Of a stretch of DNA of 64,000 bases, positions 13,065 to 22,616 are shown one piece after another (within the stretch, counting starts at the first letter, position 1; each line of letters starts with the position of its first letter). Under the pieces are notes generated by a model, which saw only the letters and a program-made list of their open reading frames with translations, was not told where the DNA came from and ran no database searches. The DNA comes from Leptospira tipperaryensis (GTDB taxonomy: Bacteria; Spirochaetota; Leptospiria; Leptospirales; Leptospiraceae): positions 2,048,001-2,112,000 of the forward strand of contig NZ_CP015217.1 in assembly GCF_001729245.1 (NCBI RefSeq). The letters run 5' to 3'. The position numbers were made by a program, and so were the translations under genes.

Positions 13065-16007
13065 TCAGTATTTCTCGAATTTATCGGCGGGAGACATTCC
13101 CGTTGTATCCGACTTTGGTTTCGCTAAGACGTCTTTTTTGGCAGGTAAAGCCGTCTTACGCGCTGCGATGGACGGAGTCGGAGGAGTTCTCTGCGCCAAT
13201 CCTCCGTTAGTCGATCTTTTATTTTCTCCGTCTACGATCTTAAAGAACAAAACCGATTCTCTGAGTTGTTCCGCTTGAGAATTCATTTCTTCCGAGATCG
13301 CGGCCAATTCTTCCGATGCGGAAGCGTTCTGCTGAGAAACCTGATCGAGTTGCCCCATCGCCTTATTGATTTCGGAAACTCCCGCGGCTTGTTCGTCGCT
13401 AGCCGCTGTGATTTCTTGCACCAAATCCGCGGTCTTACGAATGGATGGAACAATTTGGGAAATCAATTCTCCCGCTTTTTCGGCGATCGCAACGCTATTG
13501 CCTGCGAGACTGCTGATCTCATTCGCCGATTTTTGACTTCTTTCCGCAAGTTTACGAACCTCGGAAGCCACTACCGCAAATCCTTTTCCGTGATCTCCGG
13601 CTCTCGCAGCCTCAATCGCCGCGTTCAACGCGAGAAGATTCGTCTGATAAGCGATGTCTTCGATGATACTGATCTTTTCCGCGATCTGTTTCATGGCCTT
13701 AACCGTTTCAACAACGGAGCTTCCGCCTTCTTCGGCGTCCTTAGAAGACTTGGAAGAGATTTGTTCCGTTTGACGGGAATTCTGCGCGTTCTGATCGATC
13801 GACGCCGTCATCTGTTCGAGAGAGGAGGTGGTTTCTTCCACACTCGCGGCTTGCTCCGAAGCGCCTTGACTCAGAGAATTCGCCGTAGAAGAAACTTCAG
13901 TTGCCGAGGTAACCAGACTCGAAGAACGGATGATGATATCACCGATGATCTCGTTTAACTTGTCCATCGTGGTATTGGAATATTCTTTCAATTTCCCGAA
14001 AGTTCCGTGATATTCGTTCGTGATTTTTTGGGTGAGATTTCCGGCTGAAATTCTTTCCAGCGCGTCCACAACCTCGTTCAAACCTCGATTGCTTACTTCC
14101 AAAAGTTGATTGATCGACTGACTGAGTTTTAAGAAGAATCCGGTTTTGGCCTCGAGGGAAATCCTAGTCACAAAATCACCGTTAGTCGCCGCCGTTACAA
14201 TTCTTTCGACTTCTTCTTGGACGACGAGTTCGTTGGTAACGTCGGACCATTCCACAACGGAACCCAAACGTTTTCCATTCGCGTCGATGATCGGATTTGC
14301 AATCAGATTGAAAGATCTCACTCCGATTTTGATAGAAGCCCGGTGGACGTTGGTGAAATTACCCAAAAGCCCTCGTTGATGTGCCGGATTCTTATGAAAG
14401 GTGTCGATGCTCGAGCCGATCAGAGTTTTTAAATTGAACTGAGAAAATTGTTTTTTAATATCACTTTCCCCGTTCTGGAACATTTCAATAACGGCCTTAT
14501 TCATATAACGAATATTGAAATCATTGTCGGCGATCATGACGTTTGTCGTAGTGCTGTCCAGAGCGACCTTAACTCGAGTCAATTCTTCATTTTCGATTTC
14601 TCGTTGCGCCGCGATTTTATTCTGCTCGGTGACATCGGCCCATTCCACGACGGAACCGAGGCGATTTCCTTTTTCATCCACGATAGGATTCGCGATCAGA
14701 TCAAACTGTCTTCCTCCGATCGAAATCGAAGAACGAAATACATCGGTAAGTTTGCCAAGCAGGCCTCTTTGGTGCGCCGGATTTTTATGAAAAGAATCGA
14801 TATTGGTTCCGAGGAGATTCGCAAGATTGAAGTTCCCCAATTGTTTTTTGATATCAGTCTCCGCCCGATTGAACATAGAACGAATCGCTTTGTTCATATA
14901 GACGATATTCAAGTTTGCGTCCGCCATCATGATGTTGGTTGTGACGTTATCCAGAGCGACCTTGACCCGAGTCAGCTCCTCGTTTTCAATCTGTCTCTGC
15001 GCGAGAATCTTGTTTTGTTCGGTGACATCGGCCCATTCCACAACCGAACCAAGCCTCGTTCCTTTTGCATCAATGATAGGATTTGCGATCAGATCAAATT
15101 GTCTTCCTCCGATTTCGATCGAAGAACGGAAGGTTTCGGTAAATCTACCAAGCAAACCTCTTTGATGCGCCGGATTTTTGTGAAAGGAATCGATATTGGT
15201 TCCCAGCAGATTTGCAAGATTAAAGTTTCCGAGTTGTTTTCTAATATCCGATTCGACGGCGCCAAACATGGAACGAATCGCTTTGTTTACGTAGACGATA
15301 TTCAGGTTGGAATCCGCCATCATTATATTCGTGGTAACGTTATCCACGGCGGTTCTCATTCTTAGATATTCTTGTTCAAACTTTTGCGCCATTCCGTGAC
15401 CCGCTTGATTGAACCAAAATAGAAGTCCCAAAAGAAAAATCGAAATGGAAGAATAACCCAAGATAATAGTAAAAAAGTTATTTCCGCTTGTTTGCGTCAT
15501 AGAAGCCACTTCGGTATCTTTTAACGATTGAGCTAAGAATGCGGTTCTTGACTTTCTAAACTGAGAAAGCTCCGAATAAAAATCCGCTTTGGAAATATCC
15601 GGAAATTCTTTTTTTAGATCCGAGGAAGTAAGTATCTTTTCTTTAAATTCATTCGTTGAAGAGAAGAGAACGGTTATACTTTTTTCAAACTTCCGAACCT
15701 CTGGATCTTCGGATTGTTTCGAAGTGGATAAAAGGGTTTTTAACTTTTTCAAACTCGCTTCGACTTCTTCCAAATCGGAAACTAATGCGTCCTTATCCTT
15801 TCCAACCGAAAAATGGATTGAAAACTCGGCCACCGCTTCTTCCGTACCGAGCAACGACTCGTTTAGAGTGGGAAGAATTCCCAAAAGACTTTCGCTCGTT
15901 GTAGTCGTCTCCGAGGCTGGCGAATAAAAATTCTGAACGGATAAAAATAAAAAACCGTTCAGCACGATTGCCAGACCAATGAAAATTCCTAAGCTTTTTC
16001 GAAACAT
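13065..16007 (-). CDS. Methyl-accepting chemotaxis protein with three tandem PAS repeats
   Basis: 980-residue chemoreceptor. Order: membrane segment 1 (about 7-25), a periplasmic helical region (30-175), membrane segment 2 (about 178-199), three near-identical PAS-like repeats of 131 residues starting at about 221, 352 and 483 (shared landmarks [29 protein letters not shown]), a HAMP-like region (about 605-690) and a C-terminal signalling domain with the conserved hairpin tip ([18 protein letters not shown]). The C-terminus ends in DKFEKY without a recognisable CheR/CheB docking pentapeptide. It lies between cheA and cheW and is probably the main receptor of this array. Repeated PAS units suggest several ligand or redox sensing sites; no cofactor-binding residue could be assigned. 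Confidence 0.95.
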   Translation of the reverse strand: MFRKSLGIFIGLAIVLNGFLFLSVQNFYSPASETTTTSESLLGILPTLNESLLGTEEAVAEFSIHFSVGKDKDALVSDLEEVEASLKKLKTLLSTSKQSEDPEVRKFEKSITVLFSSTNEFKEKILTSSDLKKEFPDISKADFYSELSQFRKSRTAFLAQSLKDTEVASMTQTSGNNFFTIILGYSSISIFLLGLLFWFNQAGHGMAQKFEQEYLRMRTAVDNVTTNIMMADSNLNIVYVNKAIRSMFGAVESDIRKQLGNFNLANLLGTNIDSFHKNPAHQRGLLGRFTETFRSSIEIGGRQFDLIANPIIDAKGTRLGSVVEWADVTEQNKILAQRQIENEELTRVKVALDNVTTNIMMADANLNIVYMNKAIRSMFNRAETDIKKQLGNFNLANLLGTNIDSFHKNPAHQRGLLGKLTDVFRSSISIGGRQFDLIANPIVDEKGNRLGSVVEWADVTEQNKIAAQREIENEELTRVKVALDSTTTNVMIADNDFNIRYMNKAVIEMFQNGESDIKKQFSQFNLKTLIGSSIDTFHKNPAHQRGLLGNFTNVHRASIKIGVRSFNLIANPIIDANGKRLGSVVEWSDVTNELVVQEEVERIVTAATNGDFVTRISLEAKTGFFLKLSQSINQLLEVSNRGLNEVVDALERISAGNLTQKITNEYHGTFGKLKEYSNTTMDKLNEIIGDIIIRSSSLVTSATEVSSTANSLSQGASEQAASVEETTSSLEQMTASIDQNAQNSRQTEQISSKSSKDAEEGGSSVVETVKAMKQIAEKISIIEDIAYQTNLLALNAAIEAARAGDHGKGFAVVASEVRKLAERSQKSANEISSLAGNSVAIAEKAGELISQIVPSIRKTADLVQEITAASDEQAAGVSEINKAMGQLDQVSQQNASASEELAAISEEMNSQAEQLRESVLFFKIVDGENKRSTNGGLAQRTPPTPSIAARKTALPAKKDVLAKPKSDTTGMSPADKFEKY
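14208..15347 (-). repeat. Three in-frame 393-bp tandem repeats encoding PAS domains
   Basis: Units at 14955-15347, 14562-14954 and about 14208-14561. The period is exactly 393 bases where I checked it: the same 10-base word (gacatcggcc) begins at 14631 and 15024. The first two units in the gene are very alike at both DNA and protein level; the third is more diverged and keeps the [14 protein letters not shown] core. Confidence 0.92.
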
Positions 16008-16041
16008 TTTATTTCTCCAAATTCAAAAAGTAAAATACTCT

Positions 16042-18174
16042 CTACCGAATGGAAGCTTCCTTGCTTCTCAAAATCTCCTGATCTCTGACCAGGTTGTACA
16101 ATCCCGGAACGTCCAAAATAAAAGCGATTTCTCCGCTTCCTAAAATCGAAGTTCCGCTAAAACACTTCACGTTCTTAAAAATTTCCGCCATCGGGCGAAT
16201 TACGGACTGAACCTCTCCGTGAAGTTCGTTAACCACAATTCCAAAGGTTCTGTCCTCATATTCTAAAATCACTATATTCTCTTTTTCTAATTCTTCTTTC
16301 TGGATCGATAAAAAGCGGGAAAGATGAAGAACCGGAACCAGTTCATTTCTTAGATTCATGGTTCCTGAGGCCGAATCGTCCAAATCCGCTCTGGATTCTA
16401 CGGTTTCCCGCACCAACTGCATCGGAACGATAAAGTTGGAATCGGAAGCTTTGACTAAAAATCCGTCTATGATAGCGAGAGTAAGGGGCAGACGGATCAG
16501 AAAAGAACTTCCTTTGTCCTTTGTGGATTGAATCTGCACGGAGCCTCTTAGAGATTCTATGTTTCTAAGAACTACGTCCATTCCGACACCGCGTCCCGAA
16601 AGATTGGTAACCTGTTCCATAGTGGAAAAGCCAGGTTGATAAATGAGAGAATAGATTTCCGATTCCGTAAGAATCTGATCTTTTCCTATCAGACCCTTTG
16701 CGATCGCCTTGTTTACGATTCGTTCCGCATCCAATCCCTTGCCGTCGTCTGTGATCGAAATCAAAATACTTCCCGTTCCATGACTTGCCTGGATTTGAAG
16801 TTTTCCGGCGGGAGATTTTCCTTTTCGAATTCTTTCTTCCGAAGTTTCGATTCCGTGATCAAGAGCGTTTCGAAGAATGTGAACGATCGGGTCCGCGATC
16901 TTTTCAATCACGGAACGATCGAGTTCGGTTTCTCCTCCGAAAATCTCGAGTTCAACTTGTTTATTCAGTTCTTTGGAAAGATCTCGAACTACACGTTTGT
17001 ATTTTTCAAAAAGATCCGCGATCGGAACCATACGAAGACTCAACGCAAATTCCCGAATCTCACTTACGAGTCGATAGAGTGATTCCGAACTTTCGATCAA
17101 CTGAGTGTCTTCGGAATCGATGATCTTTCTGCTGAGATTGGCTTCCTGTGTGATCAATTCTCCTACAAGACTGATCAGTGTATCGATCTTGGAAGAATCC
17201 ACTCTCAAGGTTTTGGTCTGCATTCTCAAGGCTTCGGATTCTTTTCCATTCTCTTTTGTGGAAGAGACTTCCGATGAAAGGTCCGTTTCTATACCGGTTG
17301 TAAATAGGCCGTCTCTTAGGGTCTGAATTTCCGTCGCACTCAGCACCTTTTGAATTTCAAGCGCGGTCAGATAAGCTTCTTTTCCCAATGGAAAGTTTTT
17401 GCAATTCTCATCAAAGAGTTCGAGATCACAAAGGGGAGGGAGAATCTTTAGATAACTTCCTTCTTTTAAGAATTCGAGAGTGGAATGAATTTCCTCTCCG
17501 TTCGAAGGGGATTCATAACAAATTTCAAAACCAAGATAAGAATGTTCCGGATTGAATCCCGACCATTCCGGGATCGATTCCGGATAGATATAGAGGTGTT
17601 TGATCTTTCCCGATTGAGAAAGATATTTCAGAAACGTATAAGTGTCCATTCCCGATTCAAATAGATGAAGATTCGGAATGAGAGTAATCTGCCAGTTCGC
17701 GGAATGAGAAGGTGTTCCTGACTTAGAAACCGTTTGGGGATTTTGAGAAGAATCTTTTGTTTCGGAGAGAGGACTCGAGGAAACTTCGGAAAGTAATTTT
17801 TTCGCAAGAACGATAAGCTCCGCGTGTTTTCGTGAAGCCTTGGAATCCAGAACCAAAGTATCGCTTACGTTCTCCACCATATTTCGAATGTGATCGCAAG
17901 CCAGGAAAAGAAATTCGATTCCTTCTTTCGTGAGATTTTGTTTACCGGAACGAATCCGATCCAGAAGAGTTTCCACTTCGTGTGTGAATTTTTCGATCGG
18001 TTCGTATCCGAACATCCCCGATGTTCCCTTGATCGTGTGGATTGCTCGAAAAACCGAATGGATGTCTTCTGAACTTTTAAGATCCTTCTCTAGTACAAGA
18101 AGATTCGATTCCATAGAGGAGAGGAGTTCCAAAGACTCCGAAATGAATGTGTCCCGAACCTCGGATAAATCCAT
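16042..18174 (-). CDS. cheA: Chemotaxis histidine kinase CheA
   Basis: Central kinase of the chemotaxis array. 710 residues: Hpt domain with phosphorylated His46 in RAIHTIKGTSGMFG; a middle P2-like region (about 155-265, WQITLIPNLHLFESG); dimerisation helices (about 320-390); HATPase with N box HILRNALDHGIE, G1 DDGKGLD and GRGVGMDVV; and a C-terminal CheW-like domain. It sits between the STAS gene (2-base gap) and the MCP (34-base gap) on the same strand, so stoichiometric production with its receptor is likely. Confidence 0.96.
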   Translation of the reverse strand: MDLSEVRDTFISESLELLSSMESNLLVLEKDLKSSEDIHSVFRAIHTIKGTSGMFGYEPIEKFTHEVETLLDRIRSGKQNLTKEGIEFLFLACDHIRNMVENVSDTLVLDSKASRKHAELIVLAKKLLSEVSSSPLSETKDSSQNPQTVSKSGTPSHSANWQITLIPNLHLFESGMDTYTFLKYLSQSGKIKHLYIYPESIPEWSGFNPEHSYLGFEICYESPSNGEEIHSTLEFLKEGSYLKILPPLCDLELFDENCKNFPLGKEAYLTALEIQKVLSATEIQTLRDGLFTTGIETDLSSEVSSTKENGKESEALRMQTKTLRVDSSKIDTLISLVGELITQEANLSRKIIDSEDTQLIESSESLYRLVSEIREFALSLRMVPIADLFEKYKRVVRDLSKELNKQVELEIFGGETELDRSVIEKIADPIVHILRNALDHGIETSEERIRKGKSPAGKLQIQASHGTGSILISITDDGKGLDAERIVNKAIAKGLIGKDQILTESEIYSLIYQPGFSTMEQVTNLSGRGVGMDVVLRNIESLRGSVQIQSTKDKGSSFLIRLPLTLAIIDGFLVKASDSNFIVPMQLVRETVESRADLDDSASGTMNLRNELVPVLHLSRFLSIQKEELEKENIVILEYEDRTFGIVVNELHGEVQSVIRPMAEIFKNVKCFSGTSILGSGEIAFILDVPGLYNLVRDQEILRSKEASIR

Positions 18175-18176
18175 TT

Positions 18177-18569
18177 TTAATCCCTACCCATTCCGTATTG
18201 AAAGGAGAATTCTTTTAAGTCTTCTTTTTGAAGTTTGATCTTATCTCTTAAAAAACCGGTAAGACCGTAGAGATCGATAAGTTTTAGAACCGCGTGACTG
18301 TGATTGATAAAACGAATCGTAAATTCTTGTTTCCTCGCTTCCTTTTTAAGGGCCAAAAGAATCTGCAAACAGGAAGTATCCAACTTTGAAATTCGGGAAA
18401 GATCGATTTCAAAAATCGAATTCGGATTTTTAAAAAGACCGTCGAAGGTTTCTTTTAATTCCATTGCGTCATAGATCGTAAGTTCGCCCTCAATAAAGAT
18501 CTTCAAGCCCGAAACTTGAGCGTTATCCAATCGGAAGGTCACTGATTCTTTTTTAAATTGGAATGCCAT
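18177..18569 (-). CDS. STAS-domain protein in chemotaxis operon
   Basis: 130 residues, one STAS domain with strand and helix FEIDLSRISKLDTSCLQILL; the usual phosphorylatable Ser/Thr falls in LDTSC. It is separated from cheA by 2 bases and from cheY by 9. No matching RsbW-type kinase is in the operon, but the receiver-HATPase protein encoded at 18952 has an ATP-binding domain that might act on it. That pairing is only a suggestion. Confidence 0.88.
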   Translation of the reverse strand: MAFQFKKESVTFRLDNAQVSGLKIFIEGELTIYDAMELKETFDGLFKNPNSIFEIDLSRISKLDTSCLQILLALKKEARKQEFTIRFINHSHAVLKLIDLYGLTGFLRDKIKLQKEDLKEFSFQYGMGRD

Positions 18570-18578
18570 GGCTTTTAA

Positions 18579-18941
18579 TTACGGTAAAAGTTTGTGAATC
18601 GTTTGTACGAGTTCTTCTGGTGAAAATGGTTTTGTAAGCCAAGCCCTAGCGCCTGCGGCGAGACCTTCCGTTTTGACTTCTTCTTGTGATTCCGTGGTCA
18701 ACATGATGATCGGAGTGAATTTATTCTTGGGATCTTTTTTGATCTCCTTTACAAAGGTGATTCCGTCCATGTTCGGCATATTCATATCGCTGACGATGAG
18801 ATCCACTTTCTCATTTTGTAATTTATCCAATCCGTCCTTTCCATCCACGGCTTCTACGATCTGAAACTCGGAATTGCTGAGATGTAGATTTAAAATTTTC
18901 CTAAAAACGGCTGAATCGTCTACGATGAGAATTCGTTTCAT
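18579..18941 (-). CDS. cheY: CheY-like single-domain response regulator
   Basis: 120 residues, only a receiver domain. Asp8/Asp9, phospho-acceptor Asp52 (SDMNMPNMDG), the conserved Thr (MLTTES) and Lys (LTKPF) are all present. Lying beside cheA, it is probably the diffusible output of the array, although Leptospira genomes carry several CheY paralogues and the motor-binding one cannot be told from this window. Confidence 0.93.
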   Translation of the reverse strand: MKRILIVDDSAVFRKILNLHLSNSEFQIVEAVDGKDGLDKLQNEKVDLIVSDMNMPNMDGITFVKEIKKDPKNKFTPIIMLTTESQEEVKTEGLAAGARAWLTKPFSPEELVQTIHKLLP

Positions 18942-18951
18942 TCCAATCTCC

Positions 18952-20214
18952 TTATTGAACTAACGGTAAAAATATTTCGGCGAGCACGCAAAGACTGATA
19001 TCATCGGAAGTGTGATCGTTCGCATTGTGAATAAAGAAAAGCCCGCTGTGTTTTCTTACGATATGATCCACAGCGGTGAGGCCTAATCCGAGACCGAATT
19101 TTTCCAGATGAGAAACGTTTTCGACCGGAGGATAAATTCTAAAAAACGGTTGAATAACCAGTTGTTCGAACTTTTCAGGAATTCCTCCATAGGGTCTTTC
19201 GTTCACTCGGTTTTTAAACGTGATACAAAAGTATCCTTGATTGATGTTCGCGAAGATCTCAATTGGAGCGTTATTGGAAGAATATTTGTATGCGTTGAGG
19301 AAGAGTTCTTCCAACGCCAGATTCAAAAAGGAAAGATTGACTTTAATTTTATATTCTCTTTTAAAAATCGGGAGATTGACGGTGATTCTTTTTGAAAGAA
19401 GAAACGTTTTTAATTGATCCGGAAGCTCTTTGATCTGATCCAAGACCGCGTTCGTAGAAATTATGGAAGGATCCAATTCTTTATCGATCAGATTTAAAAG
19501 TTTTTCCAAACCCAAAAGCATATTTTTAGTAATTCGATTGTTGGTAAGAAGGAGATCTAAAATTTCCTTATCTACCTTGTATTGATCCCCGTCGGGAATC
19601 TTAACGGAATCCACCATATCCAAAAGACTTGTCATCGCTCCGATTCCACTTCCTTGAGAAAGGGAAGTTTTTAGACTATAGATCGAAGTTTTTTCAAAGG
19701 ATTCGCTATCGGACTTACGAATCGTTTCCTTGTATGTAAGCCATTCCAATTGACTTCGAAGTTTTTGACTTTCAATCTCGGCCAAATTTTCTTCCATTCT
19801 TTTTAGATGACAGTAGTTTAGAGCTTTCTGAAGAGTTCGGAGAAAGACGTCGGGGTAAATCGGCTTTAGAATATAATCGAAAACTCCGAGTTTCATAATC
19901 TCTATGATTTTTTCGGAACGATCGATCGCGGTTTGAACCAAAACAACTGCGTTTGGTTGAGTTTCTTTGAGCTTTATCAGAAAGGAAGCCCCGTCCATCA
20001 CCGGCATCATAAGATCCAAAATAAAAAGGGAATACTTTTGATTTTCGATCATCTTCAGAGCTTCCGCGCCATTAACGGCTAACTCGTGTTTGACGCCGAT
20101 CTCGTCGCAAAGACTTTCCAGGAGAATACTGTTTTCCTGCTTATCTTCAATGATCAGAACGGGATCGTTCGGAATACTATGAAGTGACGTCTTCTTTTTC
20201 AACTCGGTTTCCAA
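18952..20214 (-). CDS. Receiver domain fused to a degenerate HATPase
   Basis: 420 residues. The N-terminal receiver is complete, with phospho-acceptor Asp67 in FILDLMMPVMDG and Lys in YILKPI. A helical linker follows, then a GHKL ATPase-like domain with an N box (ELFLNAYKYS) and G2 (GLGLGLTAVDHIV), but no DxGxG G1 box: that place reads ITFKNRVNE. No HisKA-type His motif is visible. I chose the TTG at 20214 because AAGGAG lies 7 bases before it; the frame runs 8 codons further up, deeper into the preceding gene. It overlaps the histidine kinase gene by 38 bases, so the two are coupled. Confidence 0.82.
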   Translation of the reverse strand: METELKKKTSLHSIPNDPVLIIEDKQENSILLESLCDEIGVKHELAVNGAEALKMIENQKYSLFILDLMMPVMDGASFLIKLKETQPNAVVLVQTAIDRSEKIIEIMKLGVFDYILKPIYPDVFLRTLQKALNYCHLKRMEENLAEIESQKLRSQLEWLTYKETIRKSDSESFEKTSIYSLKTSLSQGSGIGAMTSLLDMVDSVKIPDGDQYKVDKEILDLLLTNNRITKNMLLGLEKLLNLIDKELDPSIISTNAVLDQIKELPDQLKTFLLSKRITVNLPIFKREYKIKVNLSFLNLALEELFLNAYKYSSNNAPIEIFANINQGYFCITFKNRVNERPYGGIPEKFEQLVIQPFFRIYPPVENVSHLEKFGLGLGLTAVDHIVRKHSGLFFIHNANDHTSDDISLCVLAEIFLPLVQ

Positions 20215-22432
20215 ATGTTCGCTCCTTCTGAATTTCAAGTAATATCAATTTCAATTTTTCAAGGGAGAAAGGATTTTGAATCGTGTAGTCCGGAAAGAAC
20301 GGAAGCAGGTCTTCCAGAAACGGAAGCGGTATATCCGCAGTGTCCAAAAGTACGAGCACCCTGTTTTTTGGTTCTTCCAATAACCAAGTTCTCAAAACCT
20401 TCACGATCCCGATGTCCTCCAAGAGGAGGTGTGTATCATATAGTAAAATTTTGTGATAATCGAGGCTTTTTTGAGGAATTGTGGAAAAATCTTCCGGAGA
20501 ACGCAACGAAACGAACTTTTGAGAATTCATTGTGAAGTAACGTTCGATCGCGGAGTCGAAAATCCTTTCTCGAATCGCAATGAAGATCAAAGAAGACTTA
20601 ATTCCAGCGGGATAATCCACTTCCAGATTTTCGGTCGGTTGAATATTCGCATTGGGACCCGCGTCTTCGGAAAGCACTATGTCTTTTTTCTGGAGAACAA
20701 TAGGAAGAAGAATGGAGAAGGTCGTTCCGATTCCTAAACGGCTCTCGGCGGTTATAGAGCCTTCGTGAGCGTCGATGATCTTTTTTACAATGGGAAGACC
20801 CAGACCACTTCCTTCAAACTCACCTTGATTTTCACCTTTGATTTGATAGAAGGTATCGAAAATTTTCGGAAGTTCAACGTCGGCGATACCGATCCCGGTG
20901 TCCTTTACGATAATCTCATATTCCGAATCCGTTTTTCTAAGACTTACAAAAACTTCTCCCGGAGGTCGTGTAAACTTGATCGAATTTCCAATGAGATTTA
21001 AGAGAACTTGTCGAATCCGTTTCGGATCTCCGTTCATTTCATACTCGTCCGAGTCCGAGTCCGAGTCCGAGTCCGAGTCCGAGTCCGATAGAACTTCGAA
21101 AGAGATCGTTATTCTTTTGGTAATCGCTTCCCCCAGAATGATTTCAATTGAAGTAGAGATCAGGTTCTTAAGATCAAACTCGGAACGATTCAAAAATAAT
21201 TTTCCGGCTTCGATTCTAGATACGTCTAAAATATCGTTGATGATATTGAGAAGATGAACTCCGGAATGAAAGATTAAGTCTTTGTATTTGTTTTCTTTTT
21301 CCATTTCATCGGGCAATTGCATCAGTCTCGAAAAGCCGATGATGGAATTTAAGGGAGTTCTCAATTCATGACTCATGTTTGCTAAAAATTCGGACTTAGT
21401 CCTGCTTGCTTTTTCGGCTTTTTCTTTTTGCAAAATCAACTCTTCGGTCCTTTCTTGGACGAGAACTTCTAATCTTTCCCTGTGGATTTTTAATTCTTCT
21501 AATATATTTTTTCTTTCCAAGAATACGCTTATCAGATCGATAAAGGTCCGAATCGTAAAAATTTCCTCTTTCACCACTTGTGTAGTTTTAAAATTTTCGA
21601 ATCCCGCAAAACCGAACCATTCGTTGGATACAAAAAGAGGAATCAAAGTGATGGATTGGATCTGTCTTTGATCAAAAAAACTTATTTCCAACTCGGGAAA
21701 GTCTCGAATCGTACCTTGTATATAGCCGCCCGTGGAAAATATTTTTTTCCAACGCGCGTGATTTTTTGCATAGGAGATGAGTTTTGTAAGAGGAGTTTTG
21801 GTGGATTCTATGGAAGGATCGACTACTTCTAAAAAGAGTTCGGCCTCGTCCTGGCTTTCCGTGTTTCTAAAAAGATAAAGTCTTTCCGAATCGACAAAGA
21901 CCAAAAACTGTTCCATCGCATATTTTAGAATTTTTAGTTCCGTGGACGTAGAGAGAAGAATCTGCGTGGCCGCGGTAATTCCCATCTCCAAACGAAGACG
22001 CCTCGTTGCAAATTCTCCTTTTCTGACCCTTTCGGTAATGTCCCTTTGGATCGATATATAATAGAGTATGTCTCCGTTTGCGTCTCGAATCGCCGATATA
22101 TGCCACTCTACGTTGTAGGAACTCCCATCCTTTTTGTAGTTGATCGTTTCTCCCGAAAAATCGTTTCCCGATCGGAGAGCCCGTTTGAGATCTCCCATCA
22201 GCTTTCGATTGGTCAGCGGTCCTTGCAGGATACGAGGAGTTTCACCGATTAGCTCTTGTAAAGAATATCCGGTCATTTTACAAAAAGCTGGATTTGCAAA
22301 AATGATTTTAGGACCGGGAAAATCCAAAAGAGAATCCGTAACAAGGATCGAATCTGAAATCTGGTTAACCAGAATTTCATAAAGTTCCTGCGAAAGCTCA
22401 AAATTTTTCGGATCGCGTTCCACGGCCCGCAA
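20177..22432 (-). CDS. PAS-GAF hybrid histidine kinase with Ser-Asp repeat
   Basis: 751 residues, no membrane segment, first gene of the chemotaxis operon. PAS domain (about 12-130, NPAFCKMTGYSLQELIGETP, ending YISIQRDITERV), GAF-like region (about 145-300), coiled coil, HisKA with NMSHELRTPLNSIIGFSRL, and HATPase (N box LLNLIGNSIKFT, G1 DTGIGI, G2 GSGLGLPIVKKI). Just ahead of the N box, residues 449-462 are seven Ser-Asp pairs encoded by a DNA microsatellite. The last 150 residues look like a receiver fold but without a clear phospho-acceptor motif. The start is ambiguous: TTG at 22432, or GTG three codons on. Confidence 0.88.
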   Translation of the reverse strand: MRAVERDPKNFELSQELYEILVNQISDSILVTDSLLDFPGPKIIFANPAFCKMTGYSLQELIGETPRILQGPLTNRKLMGDLKRALRSGNDFSGETINYKKDGSSYNVEWHISAIRDANGDILYYISIQRDITERVRKGEFATRRLRLEMGITAATQILLSTSTELKILKYAMEQFLVFVDSERLYLFRNTESQDEAELFLEVVDPSIESTKTPLTKLISYAKNHARWKKIFSTGGYIQGTIRDFPELEISFFDQRQIQSITLIPLFVSNEWFGFAGFENFKTTQVVKEEIFTIRTFIDLISVFLERKNILEELKIHRERLEVLVQERTEELILQKEKAEKASRTKSEFLANMSHELRTPLNSIIGFSRLMQLPDEMEKENKYKDLIFHSGVHLLNIINDILDVSRIEAGKLFLNRSEFDLKNLISTSIEIILGEAITKRITISFEVLSDSDSDSDSDSDSDEYEMNGDPKRIRQVLLNLIGNSIKFTRPPGEVFVSLRKTDSEYEIIVKDTGIGIADVELPKIFDTFYQIKGENQGEFEGSGLGLPIVKKIIDAHEGSITAESRLGIGTTFSILLPIVLQKKDIVLSEDAGPNANIQPTENLEVDYPAGIKSSLIFIAIRERIFDSAIERYFTMNSQKFVSLRSPEDFSTIPQKSLDYHKILLYDTHLLLEDIGIVKVLRTWLLEEPKNRVLVLLDTADIPLPFLEDLLPFFPDYTIQNPFSLEKLKLILLEIQKERTFGNRVEKEDVTS
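21047..21088 (-). repeat. Hexanucleotide microsatellite, seven copies of TCGGAC
   Basis: Seven perfect 6-base units (gtccga on the plus strand) covering 42 bases, read as seven Ser-Asp pairs in the histidine kinase at 20177. Because the unit is two codons, copy-number change keeps the frame. Confidence 0.98.
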
Positions 22433-22537
22433 ACATCTCTAAAGTTATAAAAAGATCAATACTTTTCTTTTTTCAGATTCTAAGATGGAATATTAAAGAA
22501 GTAAAAAATACTTAAATTAGAAGTTCCCATTGTATAC

Positions 22538-22565
22538 AAAATGCACCCCTCAAGGAATGCATTTT
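22538..22565. promoter_or_regulatory. AT-rich hairpin between ispH and the kinase operon
   Basis: AAAATGCA and TGCATTTT form a perfect 8-bp stem with a 12-base loop. The element lies downstream of ispH (minus strand) and upstream of the chemotaxis operon (minus strand), so it could weakly terminate ispH transcripts or be an operator of the operon. No T run follows on the minus strand. Confidence 0.4.
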
Positions 22566-22589
22566 GATAAAGGAGGAAATAAATTTTCT

Positions 22590-22616
22590 ATGTCACCTAC
22601 GGATTTGATTCCTTAG
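22590..22616 (+). other. Possible 8-codon micro-ORF behind a strong Shine-Dalgarno
   Basis: ATG, seven more codons (MSPTDLIP) and TAG. AAAGGAGG at 22569-22576 is nearly ideal, but the 13-base spacing to the ATG is long. It overlaps the ispH stop on the opposite strand by 4 bases. It may be chance. Confidence 0.25.

Noticed and set aside
14448..15365. 305-codon open frame on the plus strand
   Set aside because: Exact antisense of the MCP PAS repeats; its apparent internal repeats come from the repeats in the real gene.
21047..21088. Short tandem repeats as a CRISPR array
   Set aside because: Units are 6 bases with no spacers and are translated as Ser-Asp pairs within a kinase.
22040..22400. 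PAS domain of the kinase as a LOV blue-light sensor (GETPRILQG resembles GxNCRFLQG)
   Set aside because: The photoactive Cys is Pro here, and the PRILQG form is common in ordinary PAS domains.
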